Source: Bacteroidota bacterium (lineage in GTDB: Bacteria; Bacteroidota; Bacteroidia; Bacteroidales; Dysgonomonadaceae). Taken from it: a stretch of DNA of 19,979 nt. How positions within the stretch are numbered: the first letter of the stretch is position 1; the number at the start of each line of letters is the position of its first letter. This document shows positions 14,425 to 19,979 of the stretch, piece by piece. The stretch spans positions 1 through 19,979 of the forward strand of contig JAEZZZ010000055.1 of assembly GCA_023418255.1 (NCBI GenBank), read 5' to 3'. Both the position numbers and the translations under genes were made by a program. The notes under the pieces were generated by a model that was not told where the DNA came from, did not search any database, and was given only the letters and a program-made list of their open reading frames with translations.

Positions 14425-15042
14425 TTACTTCTCTATTAATACGATTGAACCTTTATGTCCCGGAACGGAGCCTTTTAGTAATAGGAGGTTGTGTTCGGGT
14501 ATAATTTTCACTATCTGCAGATTCTGAACGGTTACGCGTTCATTTCCCATTTGTCCGGCCATGCGTGTTCCTTTGAATACTTTGGCGGGATACGAACATG
14601 CTCCGATAGCACCCGGAGCGCGCAGTCTGTTATGTTGACCGTGTGTTGACTGACCAACACCTCCAAATCCGTGGCGTTTTACTACACCTTGGAATCCTTT
14701 TCCTTTTGATGTGCCGACTACGTCCACATAAAGAGTGTCTTTAAAAAGCTCTACGGTTAGTTCAGACCCTAACTTGTAGTCGTCTTTAAATCCTTTGAAC
14801 TCGGCCAAGTGTCTCTTGGGTGTTACTCCGGCCTTTTTATAGTGCCCTTTTTCCGGTTTGGTTGTGTGTTTGTCTTTTTTATCGACAAAACCTAATTGCA
14901 ACGAGTCGTACCCGTCTTTGTCCACCGTTTTTATTTGAGTAACGACGCAAGGACCTGCTTCGATAACAGTGCATGGAATGTTTTTTCCCTCGGCACTGAA
15001 AATGGATGTCATTCCGATTTTTTTTCCTAATAATCCTGGCAT
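14425..15042 (-). CDS. rplC: large-subunit ribosomal protein uL3
   Basis: L3 is one of the first proteins to assemble on 23S rRNA and sends a loop toward the peptidyl transferase centre. It starts MPGLLGKKIGMTSIFSAEGK, and the central signature GTSKGKGFQGVVKRHGFGGV leads into STHGQHNRLRAPGAIGACSY; this loop includes the Gln that PrmB methylates in E. coli. GTRMAGQMGNERVTVQNLQI follows. Length 205 is normal. A 75-base gap separates it from rpsJ. Confidence 0.98.
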   Translation of the reverse strand: MPGLLGKKIGMTSIFSAEGKNIPCTVIEAGPCVVTQIKTVDKDGYDSLQLGFVDKKDKHTTKPEKGHYKKAGVTPKRHLAEFKGFKDDYKLGSELTVELFKDTLYVDVVGTSKGKGFQGVVKRHGFGGVGQSTHGQHNRLRAPGAIGACSYPAKVFKGTRMAGQMGNERVTVQNLQIVKIIPEHNLLLLKGSVPGHKGSIVLIEK

Positions 15043-15117
15043 TTCTACATCTATTTATTCCTCTTGCATCAGTTGTGCTGCATGCTTTTGACGAGGACGT
15101 TAATAATTAATTGTCTC

Positions 15118-15423
15118 TTACACTTTAATTTCTACTTCAACTCCACTGGGAAGTTCCAATTTCATGAGTGCATCAACCGTTTTGGCCGTTGAACTGTAAA
15201 TGTCAATCAATCGTTTGAAAGACGACAATTCAAATTGCTCGCGTGATTTTTTGTTCACGAACGTTGACCGGTTCACTGTAAAAATTCTTTTGTGCGTAGG
15301 TAACGGTATTGGACCACTTACTACGGCACCCGTAGCTTTTACGGTTTTTACGATTTTCTCGGCTGATTTATCAACTAAGCTATAATCGTACGATTTCAGT
15401 TTGATTCTGATTTTTTGGCTCAT
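15118..15423 (-). CDS. rpsJ: small-subunit ribosomal protein uS10
   Basis: S10 belongs to the 30S head and, as NusE, also pairs with NusB and NusG in transcription antitermination. The sequence MSQKIRIKLKSYDYSLVDKS, GPIPLPTHKRIFTVNRSTFV and the SREQFELSSFKRLIDIYS segment are diagnostic. Length 101 is normal. It sits 10 bases after fusA, so the S10 cluster continues directly from the str cluster without a separate tuf gene or a visible promoter. Confidence 0.98.
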   Translation of the reverse strand: MSQKIRIKLKSYDYSLVDKSAEKIVKTVKATGAVVSGPIPLPTHKRIFTVNRSTFVNKKSREQFELSSFKRLIDIYSSTAKTVDALMKLELPSGVEVEIKV

Positions 15424-15433
15424 ATTGTTTATA

Positions 15434-17563
15434 TTATTTAATCAAATCTACACGACCATTTACTTCTTCAAGAACTTTCTTTGCGATAGAGGATGAAACC
15501 TCTTCGTAGTGTGAAAAGGACATGGTTGAAGTTGCTCTACCCGATGTGATGGTGCGCAATGATGTTACGTAACCAAACATTTCGGAAAGCGGTGCTTTTG
15601 CTTTAACCACTCGTGCACCTGAGCGGTTCGATTCCATGCCTTCTACTTGTCCACGGCGTTTGTTTAGGTCTGAAATCACGTCACCCATGCTTTCTTCGGG
15701 AGTTACTACTTCTACTTTCATAATGGGCTCCAAGAGTACCGGGCCGGCTTTTTCGGCTGCCGATTTAAATGCTTGCATGGCGCAAATTTCAAAAGATAAT
15801 TGATCGGAGTCAACCGGGTGGTACGAACCGTCTATAACGGTTACCTTCATCTTGTTTAATGCATATCCGGCAAGTACACCATTTTGCATGGCGCGTTGGA
15901 AGCCTTTTTGGATGGAAGGAATATATTCTCTCGGAATGTTACCGCCCTTTACTTCATCAATAAATTGTAGTTCGCCTTCAAAGTCTTTATCGGCTGGACC
16001 GATGCGCACAATCATATCGGCGTATTTACCACGACCGCCGGTTTGTTTTTTATAGGTCTCTCGCAATTCCACGGATTGCGTAATGGCTTCCTTGTATGAA
16101 ACTTGCGGACGTCCTTGATTGCATTCGACCTTAAATTCGCGTTTCAATCGTTCTACAATGATTTCTAGGTGAAGTTCTCCCATTCCTGAAATAACTGTTT
16201 GTCCGGTTTCTTCGTCCGTTTTTACGGTAAAAGTGGGGTCTTCTTCCGATAGTTTTGCCAAACCGTTAGATAGTTTGTCCAAATCTTTTTGTGTCTTTGG
16301 TTCAACAGCTATGCCGATAACAGGATCAGGGAAGTCCATCGATTCCAATGTGATGGGATTTTTCTCATCACACAGGGTATCTCCCGTTCTTATATCTTTA
16401 AATCCTACGCCTGCGCCAATGTCTCCCGATCCGATAAATTCTTTCGGATTTTGTTTGTTGGAGTGCATTTGGAATAGACGAGAGATGCGTTCTTTTTTTC
16501 CTGAACGTGCATTGTACACATAGGAGCCGGCTTCCAATGAACCTGAATATACACGGAAGAAACACAAGCGTCCAACGTATGGGTCTGTCGCAATCTTGAA
16601 TGCCAATGCGCAAAGAGGTTCTTCGGGATCGGGATGTCTTACCAATTCTTTTTCGGGGTCAGAAGGGTCTGTCCCAACAATAGAGTCGGTGTCTTGTGGG
16701 CTTGGGAGATATGCGCAAACGGCATCAAGCAATGTTTGTACACCTTTGTTTTTAAATGATGAACCGCAAATCATCGGATTGATTTGCATTGCCAATGTTC
16801 CTTTGCGAATAGCTGCTTTGATTTCATTTTCGGTGATGGAGTCAGGATCATCAAAGAATTTTTCCATGATGTCGTCGTCGCATTCAGAGACAGCTTCAAG
16901 CATCTTTTCTCTCCACTCTTTTGCTTCGTCCAGAAGCTCTGCCGGGATGTCCACAATATCGTAGTCGGCACCCATGGTTTCGTCGTGCCAATAGAGTGCC
17001 TTCATCGTTATCAAATCGATAACGCCTTTAAAATTTTCTTCACTGCCGATAGGGATTTGAATGGGACAGGGCGTTGCGCCTAACACTTCTTTTACTTGGC
17101 GAACCACTTCGTAAAAGTTGGCACCTGAGCGGTCCATTTTATTCACGTATCCAATACGTGGTACTTTATATTTGTCGGCTTGACGCCAAACGGTTTCCGA
17201 TTGGGGTTCTACGCCACCAACGGCGCAAAATGCTGCGACAGCTCCATCCAATATGCGCAGCGAACGCTCCACCTCAACGGTGAAGTCCACGTGCCCCGGA
17301 GTGTCAATCAAGTTGATTTTATACGTTTCGTCGTTATACTTCCAGCTTGTGGTTGTGGCTGCGGATGTAATGGTAATGCCTCGCTCTTGTTCTTGTTCCA
17401 TCCAGTCCATGGTTGCCGCACCATCGTGTACTTCGCCAATTTTGTGCGTCAACCCGGTGTAGTACAATATGCGCTCTGATGTGGTTGTCTTACCGGCATC
17501 AATATGCGCCATAATTCCTATATTTCGTGTGAATTTTAATATGTCTTTTGAACCTTTTGTCAT
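15434..17563 (-). CDS. fusA: translation elongation factor G
   Basis: EF-G is the GTPase that moves tRNAs and mRNA through the ribosome and, with RRF, splits ribosomes after termination. The G motifs are intact: P-loop AHIDAGKT (19-26), switch I RGITITSAAT (60-69), DTPGH (86-90) and NKMD (140-143). Domains II to V follow, with GMGELHLEIIVERLKREF in domain III and SMGDVISDLNKRRGQVEGM in domain V. Length 709 fits Bacteroidetes EF-G. It is located between rpsG (29 bases) and rpsJ (10 bases). It is the standard fusidic-acid target; resistance mutations cannot be judged here. Confidence 0.98.
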   Translation of the reverse strand: MTKGSKDILKFTRNIGIMAHIDAGKTTTSERILYYTGLTHKIGEVHDGAATMDWMEQEQERGITITSAATTTSWKYNDETYKINLIDTPGHVDFTVEVERSLRILDGAVAAFCAVGGVEPQSETVWRQADKYKVPRIGYVNKMDRSGANFYEVVRQVKEVLGATPCPIQIPIGSEENFKGVIDLITMKALYWHDETMGADYDIVDIPAELLDEAKEWREKMLEAVSECDDDIMEKFFDDPDSITENEIKAAIRKGTLAMQINPMICGSSFKNKGVQTLLDAVCAYLPSPQDTDSIVGTDPSDPEKELVRHPDPEEPLCALAFKIATDPYVGRLCFFRVYSGSLEAGSYVYNARSGKKERISRLFQMHSNKQNPKEFIGSGDIGAGVGFKDIRTGDTLCDEKNPITLESMDFPDPVIGIAVEPKTQKDLDKLSNGLAKLSEEDPTFTVKTDEETGQTVISGMGELHLEIIVERLKREFKVECNQGRPQVSYKEAITQSVELRETYKKQTGGRGKYADMIVRIGPADKDFEGELQFIDEVKGGNIPREYIPSIQKGFQRAMQNGVLAGYALNKMKVTVIDGSYHPVDSDQLSFEICAMQAFKSAAEKAGPVLLEPIMKVEVVTPEESMGDVISDLNKRRGQVEGMESNRSGARVVKAKAPLSEMFGYVTSLRTITSGRATSTMSFSHYEEVSSSIAKKVLEEVNGRVDLIK

Positions 17564-17592
17564 CTTTTTTACCTTTTCTTCTTTTGGTTTAA

Positions 17593-18069
17593 TTAAAACC
17601 TAAAATGAGCAAAAGCTCGGTTTGCTTCTGCCATTCTGTGCATATCTTCTTTACGTTTGAATGATCCGCCTTGACTATTGTACGCGTCTACTATTTCGGC
17701 AGCTAATTTGTCTGCCATTGTCTTACCTCCTCTTTTTCTTGCAAAAAGAATAAGGTTTTTCATCGAAACGGACTCTTTTCTGTCCGGGCGGATTTCAGTA
17801 GGTACTTGAAATGTAGCACCACCTACTCGGCGTGATTTTACTTCTACTTGGGGGGTGATATTGTCCAATGCAGCTTTCCAAATCTCGAGAGCTGATTTTT
17901 CTTCGTTGGGCAATTTTGCCTTTACTTGTTCCAATGCGGTATAAAAAATTTCGTATGAGAGGCTTTTTTTTCCGTCATACATCAGATGGTTAACAAATTT
18001 TGTTACCCTTACATCACCATAAACGGGATCAGGTAGAACCTGTCTTTTTTTAGGTTTTGTTTTTCTCAT
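17593..18069 (-). CDS. rpsG: small-subunit ribosomal protein uS7
   Basis: S7 nucleates folding of the 30S head and lies at the E site. MRKTKPKKRQVLPDPVYGDV, then VTKFVNHLMYDGKKSLSYEI, RRVGGATFQVPTEIRPDRK and the C-terminal KRKEDMHRMAEANRAFAHFR identify it. Length 158 is normal. In E. coli S7 represses its operon by binding the rpsL-rpsG gap; here that gap is 165 bases, so similar control is possible. Confidence 0.98.
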   Translation of the reverse strand: MRKTKPKKRQVLPDPVYGDVRVTKFVNHLMYDGKKSLSYEIFYTALEQVKAKLPNEEKSALEIWKAALDNITPQVEVKSRRVGGATFQVPTEIRPDRKESVSMKNLILFARKRGGKTMADKLAAEIVDAYNSQGGSFKRKEDMHRMAEANRAFAHFRF

Positions 18070-18234
18070 TGTCTAATAAATTTTTTGTTGTGTTTGGCTG
18101 CCTTTTATTTTCGTCTTCAACGATTCCTCTGAATCATTTACTCAACCTATAAGTAGCGTTTACCAAATATTTCAACAGTGATTGTACATTAATTTAAAAT
18201 CGTTTGAATTATCAGTGTCCCTTAGTTTGTTATT
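18070..18234 (-). other. 165-base rpsL-rpsG intercistronic region with a hairpin
   Basis: This is the longest gap inside the operon. A perfect stem GATTC/GAATC with a four-base loop lies at 18122-18135. A near -7 box (AATATTTG on the minus strand) has no TTG at the right distance, so I do not call a promoter. By analogy with E. coli this could carry an S7-binding site, but no sequence match was established. Confidence 0.4.
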
Positions 18235-18618
18235 TTATTTTGCACTTGCTTTGGGACGTTTAGCTCCGTATTTCGAACGTCGTTGTGTTCGACCATTCAC
18301 TCCGGCTGTGTCGAGTGTGCCTCGCACAATATGGTAGCGTACGCCCGGAAGGTCTTTTACACGACCGCCACGGACCATTACGATGGAGTGTTCCTGCAAA
18401 TTGTGTCCTTCGCCGGGAATATACGCGTTCACCTCTTTTGAGTTTGTCAAACGTACACGCGCCACCTTTCTCATCGCTGAGTTTGGCTTCTTAGGTGTTG
18501 TGGTATATACTCTTACACACACACCGCGACGTTGAGGACATGAATCTAACGCAGGCGATTTGCTCTTTTCGTTGAGTACCCTGCGTCCTTTTCTTACTAA
18601 TTGTTGAATGGTAGGCAT
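18235..18618 (-). CDS. rpsL: small-subunit ribosomal protein uS12
   Basis: S12 is at the decoding centre and sets accuracy. MPTIQQLVRKGRRVLNEKSK, the TTTPKKPNSAMRKVARVRLT segment and GEGHNLQEHSIVMVRGGRVK followed by DLPGVRYH are canonical. The streptomycin-determining positions carry the wild-type residues K43 and K88 (E. coli K42 and K87 without Met), so the sequence predicts streptomycin sensitivity as far as S12 goes. D89 is the residue methylthiolated by RimO in other bacteria. Length 127 is normal. It is the first gene of the operon, about 118 bases after the predicted transcription start. Confidence 0.98.
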   Translation of the reverse strand: MPTIQQLVRKGRRVLNEKSKSPALDSCPQRRGVCVRVYTTTPKKPNSAMRKVARVRLTNSKEVNAYIPGEGHNLQEHSIVMVRGGRVKDLPGVRYHIVRGTLDTAGVNGRTQRRSKYGAKRPKASAK

Positions 18619-18742
18619 TTTCTACTTTCTTTTTTACTGTTTTTTTTTATTTTTTCAAATATATTCTTCTATACATAAAATTGGCGTTGATTAATTTACT
18701 GATTATCACCGCATAAAGTTTCCCTATAAGTGAAAAACGGCA

Positions 18743-18773
18743 CAAAATTACAAAGAATCAATGATATGTGCAA
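18743..18773 (-). promoter_or_regulatory. main promoter of the str-S10-spc-alpha operon
   Basis: On the minus strand TTG (18773-18771) is followed after 20 bases by TAATTTTG (18750-18743), an exact match to the Bacteroidetes sigma-ABfr consensus TTG-N19-21-TAnnTTTG. Transcription should start near 18736, giving a leader of about 118 bases before rpsL. The leader is AT-rich with a run of A residues near the rpsL start. No comparable promoter was seen inside the operon, so this is likely its main one. Confidence 0.8.
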
Positions 18774-18889
18774 GTTTTATTGCTTTTTTTTGTGTGTTGG
18801 AGAGTCAACCAGCAAGTGCAAAACCACAACAAATGTCTGAAAAACTCATTTTTTGGCATATTGAAGTTTAATTTTTCTCTAGCCCACAT
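18758..18889 (-). pseudogene. possible C-terminal remnant of the same transposase
   Basis: Directly after the truncated N-terminal frame, and shifted by one base, a 43-codon frame reads MWAREKLNFNMPKNEFFRHL and continues to a TGA at 18760-18758. The MWAREKLN segment resembles the alpha-helical end of IS1182-type transposases (an A-H-N-x-x-K-W-A-R type sequence) in my recollection. If so, the element underwent a large internal deletion that joined its two ends. The frame runs into the promoter at 18743-18773, so its last codons are probably not original element sequence. Confidence 0.25.
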
Positions 18890-19244
18890 TATTCACCAAA
18901 AAGTACCTGTTCTATTTTTCGACACAAATAGATATTGTTCAAGCAAGCGTAAAACAATACTTTGAGTAGCATTATAGGATGATAACTACTACAAACCCCA
19001 CCTTTGTATCCAAAGTCAATGTTGGATAAATCCAATTCATCAACTATTTGATTGATTAGTCTGACAGGACTATCTTCAGGCACCATATTATCAACAGTCG
19101 GAGGAAATAATAGTGCCTGTCCTTGACAATTTGGTTTAAATGTAATCTCTATCATATTCAATGCCTTAAAGACGATAGACATATCTGAATTGACAAAGTG
19201 TTTTAAGAAACAAAGAGTGCCCAAGACTTTTTGGACACCCTCTT
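18790..19244 (-). mobile_element. remnant of an IS1182-family insertion sequence
   Basis: The transposase N-terminus (18889-19182) and an upstream end reading GAGGGTGTCCAAAAAGTC on the minus strand (19242-19225) define the 5' half. The GGGTGTCCAAAAAGTC type of end is, from memory, common in IS1182-like elements. A full element would be around 1.5 kb or more; here only about 450 bases remain, so most of the transposase was lost. A possible partner end lies at about 18792-18812 (GTGTTGGAGAGTCAACCAGC on the plus strand), with weak similarity. The lower boundary is therefore uncertain. The remnant stops just upstream of the ribosomal promoter. Confidence 0.6.
18889..19182 (-). pseudogene. truncated IS1182-family transposase, N-terminal part
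   Basis: From ATG at 19182 the frame encodes 97 residues, including FKPNCQGQALLFPPTVDNMV, PEDSPVRLINQIVDELDLS, YKGGVCSSYHPIMLLKVLFY and ACLNNIYLCRKIEQ. This order matches the DUF772 N-terminal domain of IS1182-type transposases, whose catalytic DDE region should follow. Instead the frame stops after VLFGE. An in-frame TTG at 19224 could extend the start, and an ATG at 19155 is an alternative. Full-length relatives are about 450-550 residues, so no active enzyme can be made. Confidence 0.8.
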
Positions 19245-19274
19245 AGAAAAATAACAAATTATTTCACTTTGCTG

Positions 19275-19330
19275 CCGCACGATTTCACCGTGTGGTTCTT
19301 TTTTATCTACCACGTGATAGAATCGCGCGG
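19275..19330. repeat. large imperfect palindrome, 22-base arms, 12-base loop
   Basis: Arm 19275-19296 (CCGCACGATTTCACCGTGTGGT) and arm 19309-19330 are reverse complements at 16 of 22 positions. All six differences are transitions, so as RNA three of them become G-U pairs on either strand. The loop is T-rich (TCTTTTTTATCT). Possible roles are a terminator-like structure after the lipoprotein gene, a remnant of a repeat family, or a recombination site. No function is assigned. Confidence 0.6.
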
Positions 19331-19347
19331 GATTGGAGGCTCAATCC
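19330..19347. repeat. perfect six-pair hairpin next to the large palindrome
   Basis: GGATTG (19330-19335) and CAATCC (19342-19347) pair around GAGGCT. It abuts the outer arm of the large palindrome, so the two may form one compound structure. There is no T-run on either side that would mark a terminator. Confidence 0.5.
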
Positions 19348-19416
19348 GGGTATTTAGTGGCTTATTATAGTACGGAGGATATCAGGTATATATTCGTCTT
19401 CTTGTTTTATATCTAT

Positions 19417-19728
19417 TTAAAATTGATTCTTGAATGTTAATATGGTTGTGACAATATATGTATAACCCGAAACATCAACCGGCTCCTTATAATAAAATAT
19501 TTCGTATAAATTCTTATCTTTTCTGTACGAATGTGTTTTGAAAGGAGCTCCGAATCTTTTAAAAACGGTTTCTTTATTCATCCCGACATTAATGGATGAA
19601 GCCGTGAATTGAGTTTTTCTATAGCCGCCACATGAAAAAATAATGCCTAAGCCGCATATGATTATAAGAATGATTATTTTTTTTATACGCAAATTGTTTT
19701 CAATATTATAATTTTGATAATCAGACAA
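19417..19728 (-). CDS. small putative lipoprotein with an SmpA/OmlA-like motif, possibly truncated
   Basis: The frame opens after a stop with TTG at 19728; no ATG precedes the signal sequence. A second TTG at 19692 would give RIKKIIILIIICGLGIIFSC, a neat lipoprotein signal ending in a lipobox-like IFSC followed by GG, and is my preferred start. The mature part has INVGMNKETVFKRFGAPFKT, the G-M-x-K-x-x-V-x-x-x-x-G-x-P pattern of SmpA/OmlA-type outer-membrane lipoproteins. The frame stops with TAA at 19419-19417 after LTFKNQF. Beyond it the same frame stays open for 20 more sense-looking codons (IDIKQEDEYIPDILRTIISH), so the C-terminus may have been lost by a nonsense change. Function unknown. 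Confidence 0.6.
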   Translation of the reverse strand: MSDYQNYNIENNLRIKKIIILIIICGLGIIFSCGGYRKTQFTASSINVGMNKETVFKRFGAPFKTHSYRKDKNLYEIFYYKEPVDVSGYTYIVTTILTFKNQF

Positions 19729-19872
19729 TTAAATAATCAATATTTATTCGTTCATTTCCGTTCAGACAAAACAAAAGACAGCACTCACCTTTTGGACAAA
19801 TGCACCGGTTATCGGATAAAGCAAAACAGATAAGGAAGGGTTAAAATTTCATACGCGTGCTCGCGGTAACAA
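19729..19872. other. gap between the right-edge gene and the lipoprotein gene
   Basis: No gene is apparent. On the minus strand TTG followed by a T-rich CTTTTG block occurs in 19770-19800, but the -7 box matches poorly, so no promoter is called. CGCG-AGCA-CGCG near 19850-19862 forms only a four-pair stem. Confidence 0.4.
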
Positions 19873-19979
19873 TCAGGAGTGCTTATCTGTTGATGTCAGT
19901 TTCATACTCGGATTAGACACCATTTGTGCCGTACTCCAGTAAAAATCGACCTTTGGTTTCCTGCCGTCCGTTATGTCTG
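19873..19979 (-). CDS. 3' end of an unrecognised gene (partial, cut by window edge)
   Basis: A frame open at the window edge runs 34 codons, DITDGRKPKVDFYWSTAQMV and onwards, to TGA at 19875-19873. Composition is protein-like and no stop interrupts it, but 34 codons are short evidence. I recognise no family. It has the same orientation as everything else in the window. Confidence 0.35.
   Translation of the reverse strand, partial: DITDGRKPKVDFYWSTAQMVSNPSMKLTSTDKHS

Larger units (their letters stand above)
19245..19416. other. non-coding region with palindromes
   Basis: No credible gene is seen. The stretch holds a 22-base imperfect inverted repeat (19275-19330), a six-pair hairpin (19330-19347) and, on the minus strand, an in-frame extension of the lipoprotein gene down to 19354. 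The region separates that gene from the IS remnant. Confidence 0.6.

Noticed and set aside
15043..15117. Gap between rpsJ and rplC as a regulatory leader for the S10 block
   Set aside because: 75 AT-rich bases without a clear hairpin, T-run or consensus promoter.
18158..18170. AATATTTG in the rpsL-rpsG gap as an internal promoter
   Set aside because: The -7 box has one mismatch and no TTG lies at the right distance.
18655..18665. TATATTTG in the rpsL leader as a second promoter
   Set aside because: No TTG at the required distance; probably part of the AT-rich leader.
19790..19800. CTTTTGGACA resembling the IS1182-type end at 19225-19242
   Set aside because: Only about nine bases agree and no element sequence follows, so it is likely chance.
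1..19979. CRISPR arrays, tRNA or rRNA genes, toxin-antitoxin or defence systems
   Set aside because: No spaced direct repeats, cloverleaf sequences or matching genes were seen on either strand; the window is mainly conserved translation genes.

Overview
The window is almost entirely the ribosomal-protein super-operon of a member of the Bacteroidetes, probably order Bacteroidales. The support is fourfold. The merged gene order runs str, S10, spc and alpha without tuf. The promoter upstream of rpsL has the Bacteroidetes form TTG-N20-TAnnTTTG. Start codons mostly lie in A-rich sequence without Shine-Dalgarno motifs. The proteins (33-mer RpoA-type alpha subunit of 333 residues, L17 with a long tail, single-Cys L36 and S14) look like those of this group. 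All real genes lie on the minus strand, so transcription runs from high to low coordinates.

Layout, in the direction of transcription. 19979-19729: edge of the window with the last 34 codons of an unrecognised gene. 19728-19417: a small putative lipoprotein with a TTG start and probably a shortened C-terminus. 19416-19245: no gene, but a large imperfect palindrome and a second small hairpin. 19244-about 18790: a decayed IS1182-family insertion sequence with one recognisable end and only the N-terminal part of the transposase. 18773-18743: promoter of the ribosomal operon, followed by a leader of about 118 bases.

18618-261: 33 genes in one direction: rpsL, rpsG, fusA, rpsJ, rplC, rplD, rplW, rplB, rpsS, rplV, rpsC, rplP, rpmC, rpsQ, rplN, rplX, rplE, rpsN, rpsH, rplF, rplR, rpsE, rpmD, rplO, secY, map, infA, rpmJ, rpsM, rpsK, rpsD, rpoA, rplQ. 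They encode small- and large-subunit ribosomal proteins, elongation factor G, the SecY translocon channel, methionine aminopeptidase, initiation factor IF-1 and the RNA polymerase alpha subunit. Most gaps are under 50 bases. The larger ones are rpsL-rpsG (165), rpsD-rpsK (147), rpsN-rpsH (92) and rplC-rpsJ (75). Two tandem hairpins with T-runs (229-209 and 190-159) end the operon.

158-1: a further promoter and, at the left edge, the first 13 codons of what looks like another transposase gene. The conserved operon is therefore flanked on both sides by mobile-element sequence.

I found no undescribed multi-gene system. The points most worth checking are a 7-residue insertion in the KOW loop of L24, the 110-residue charged tail of L17, the IS remnant abutting the main promoter, the palindrome at 19275-19330, the probable nonsense truncation of the lipoprotein, and the strong Shine-Dalgarno sites in front of rplW and rplE.
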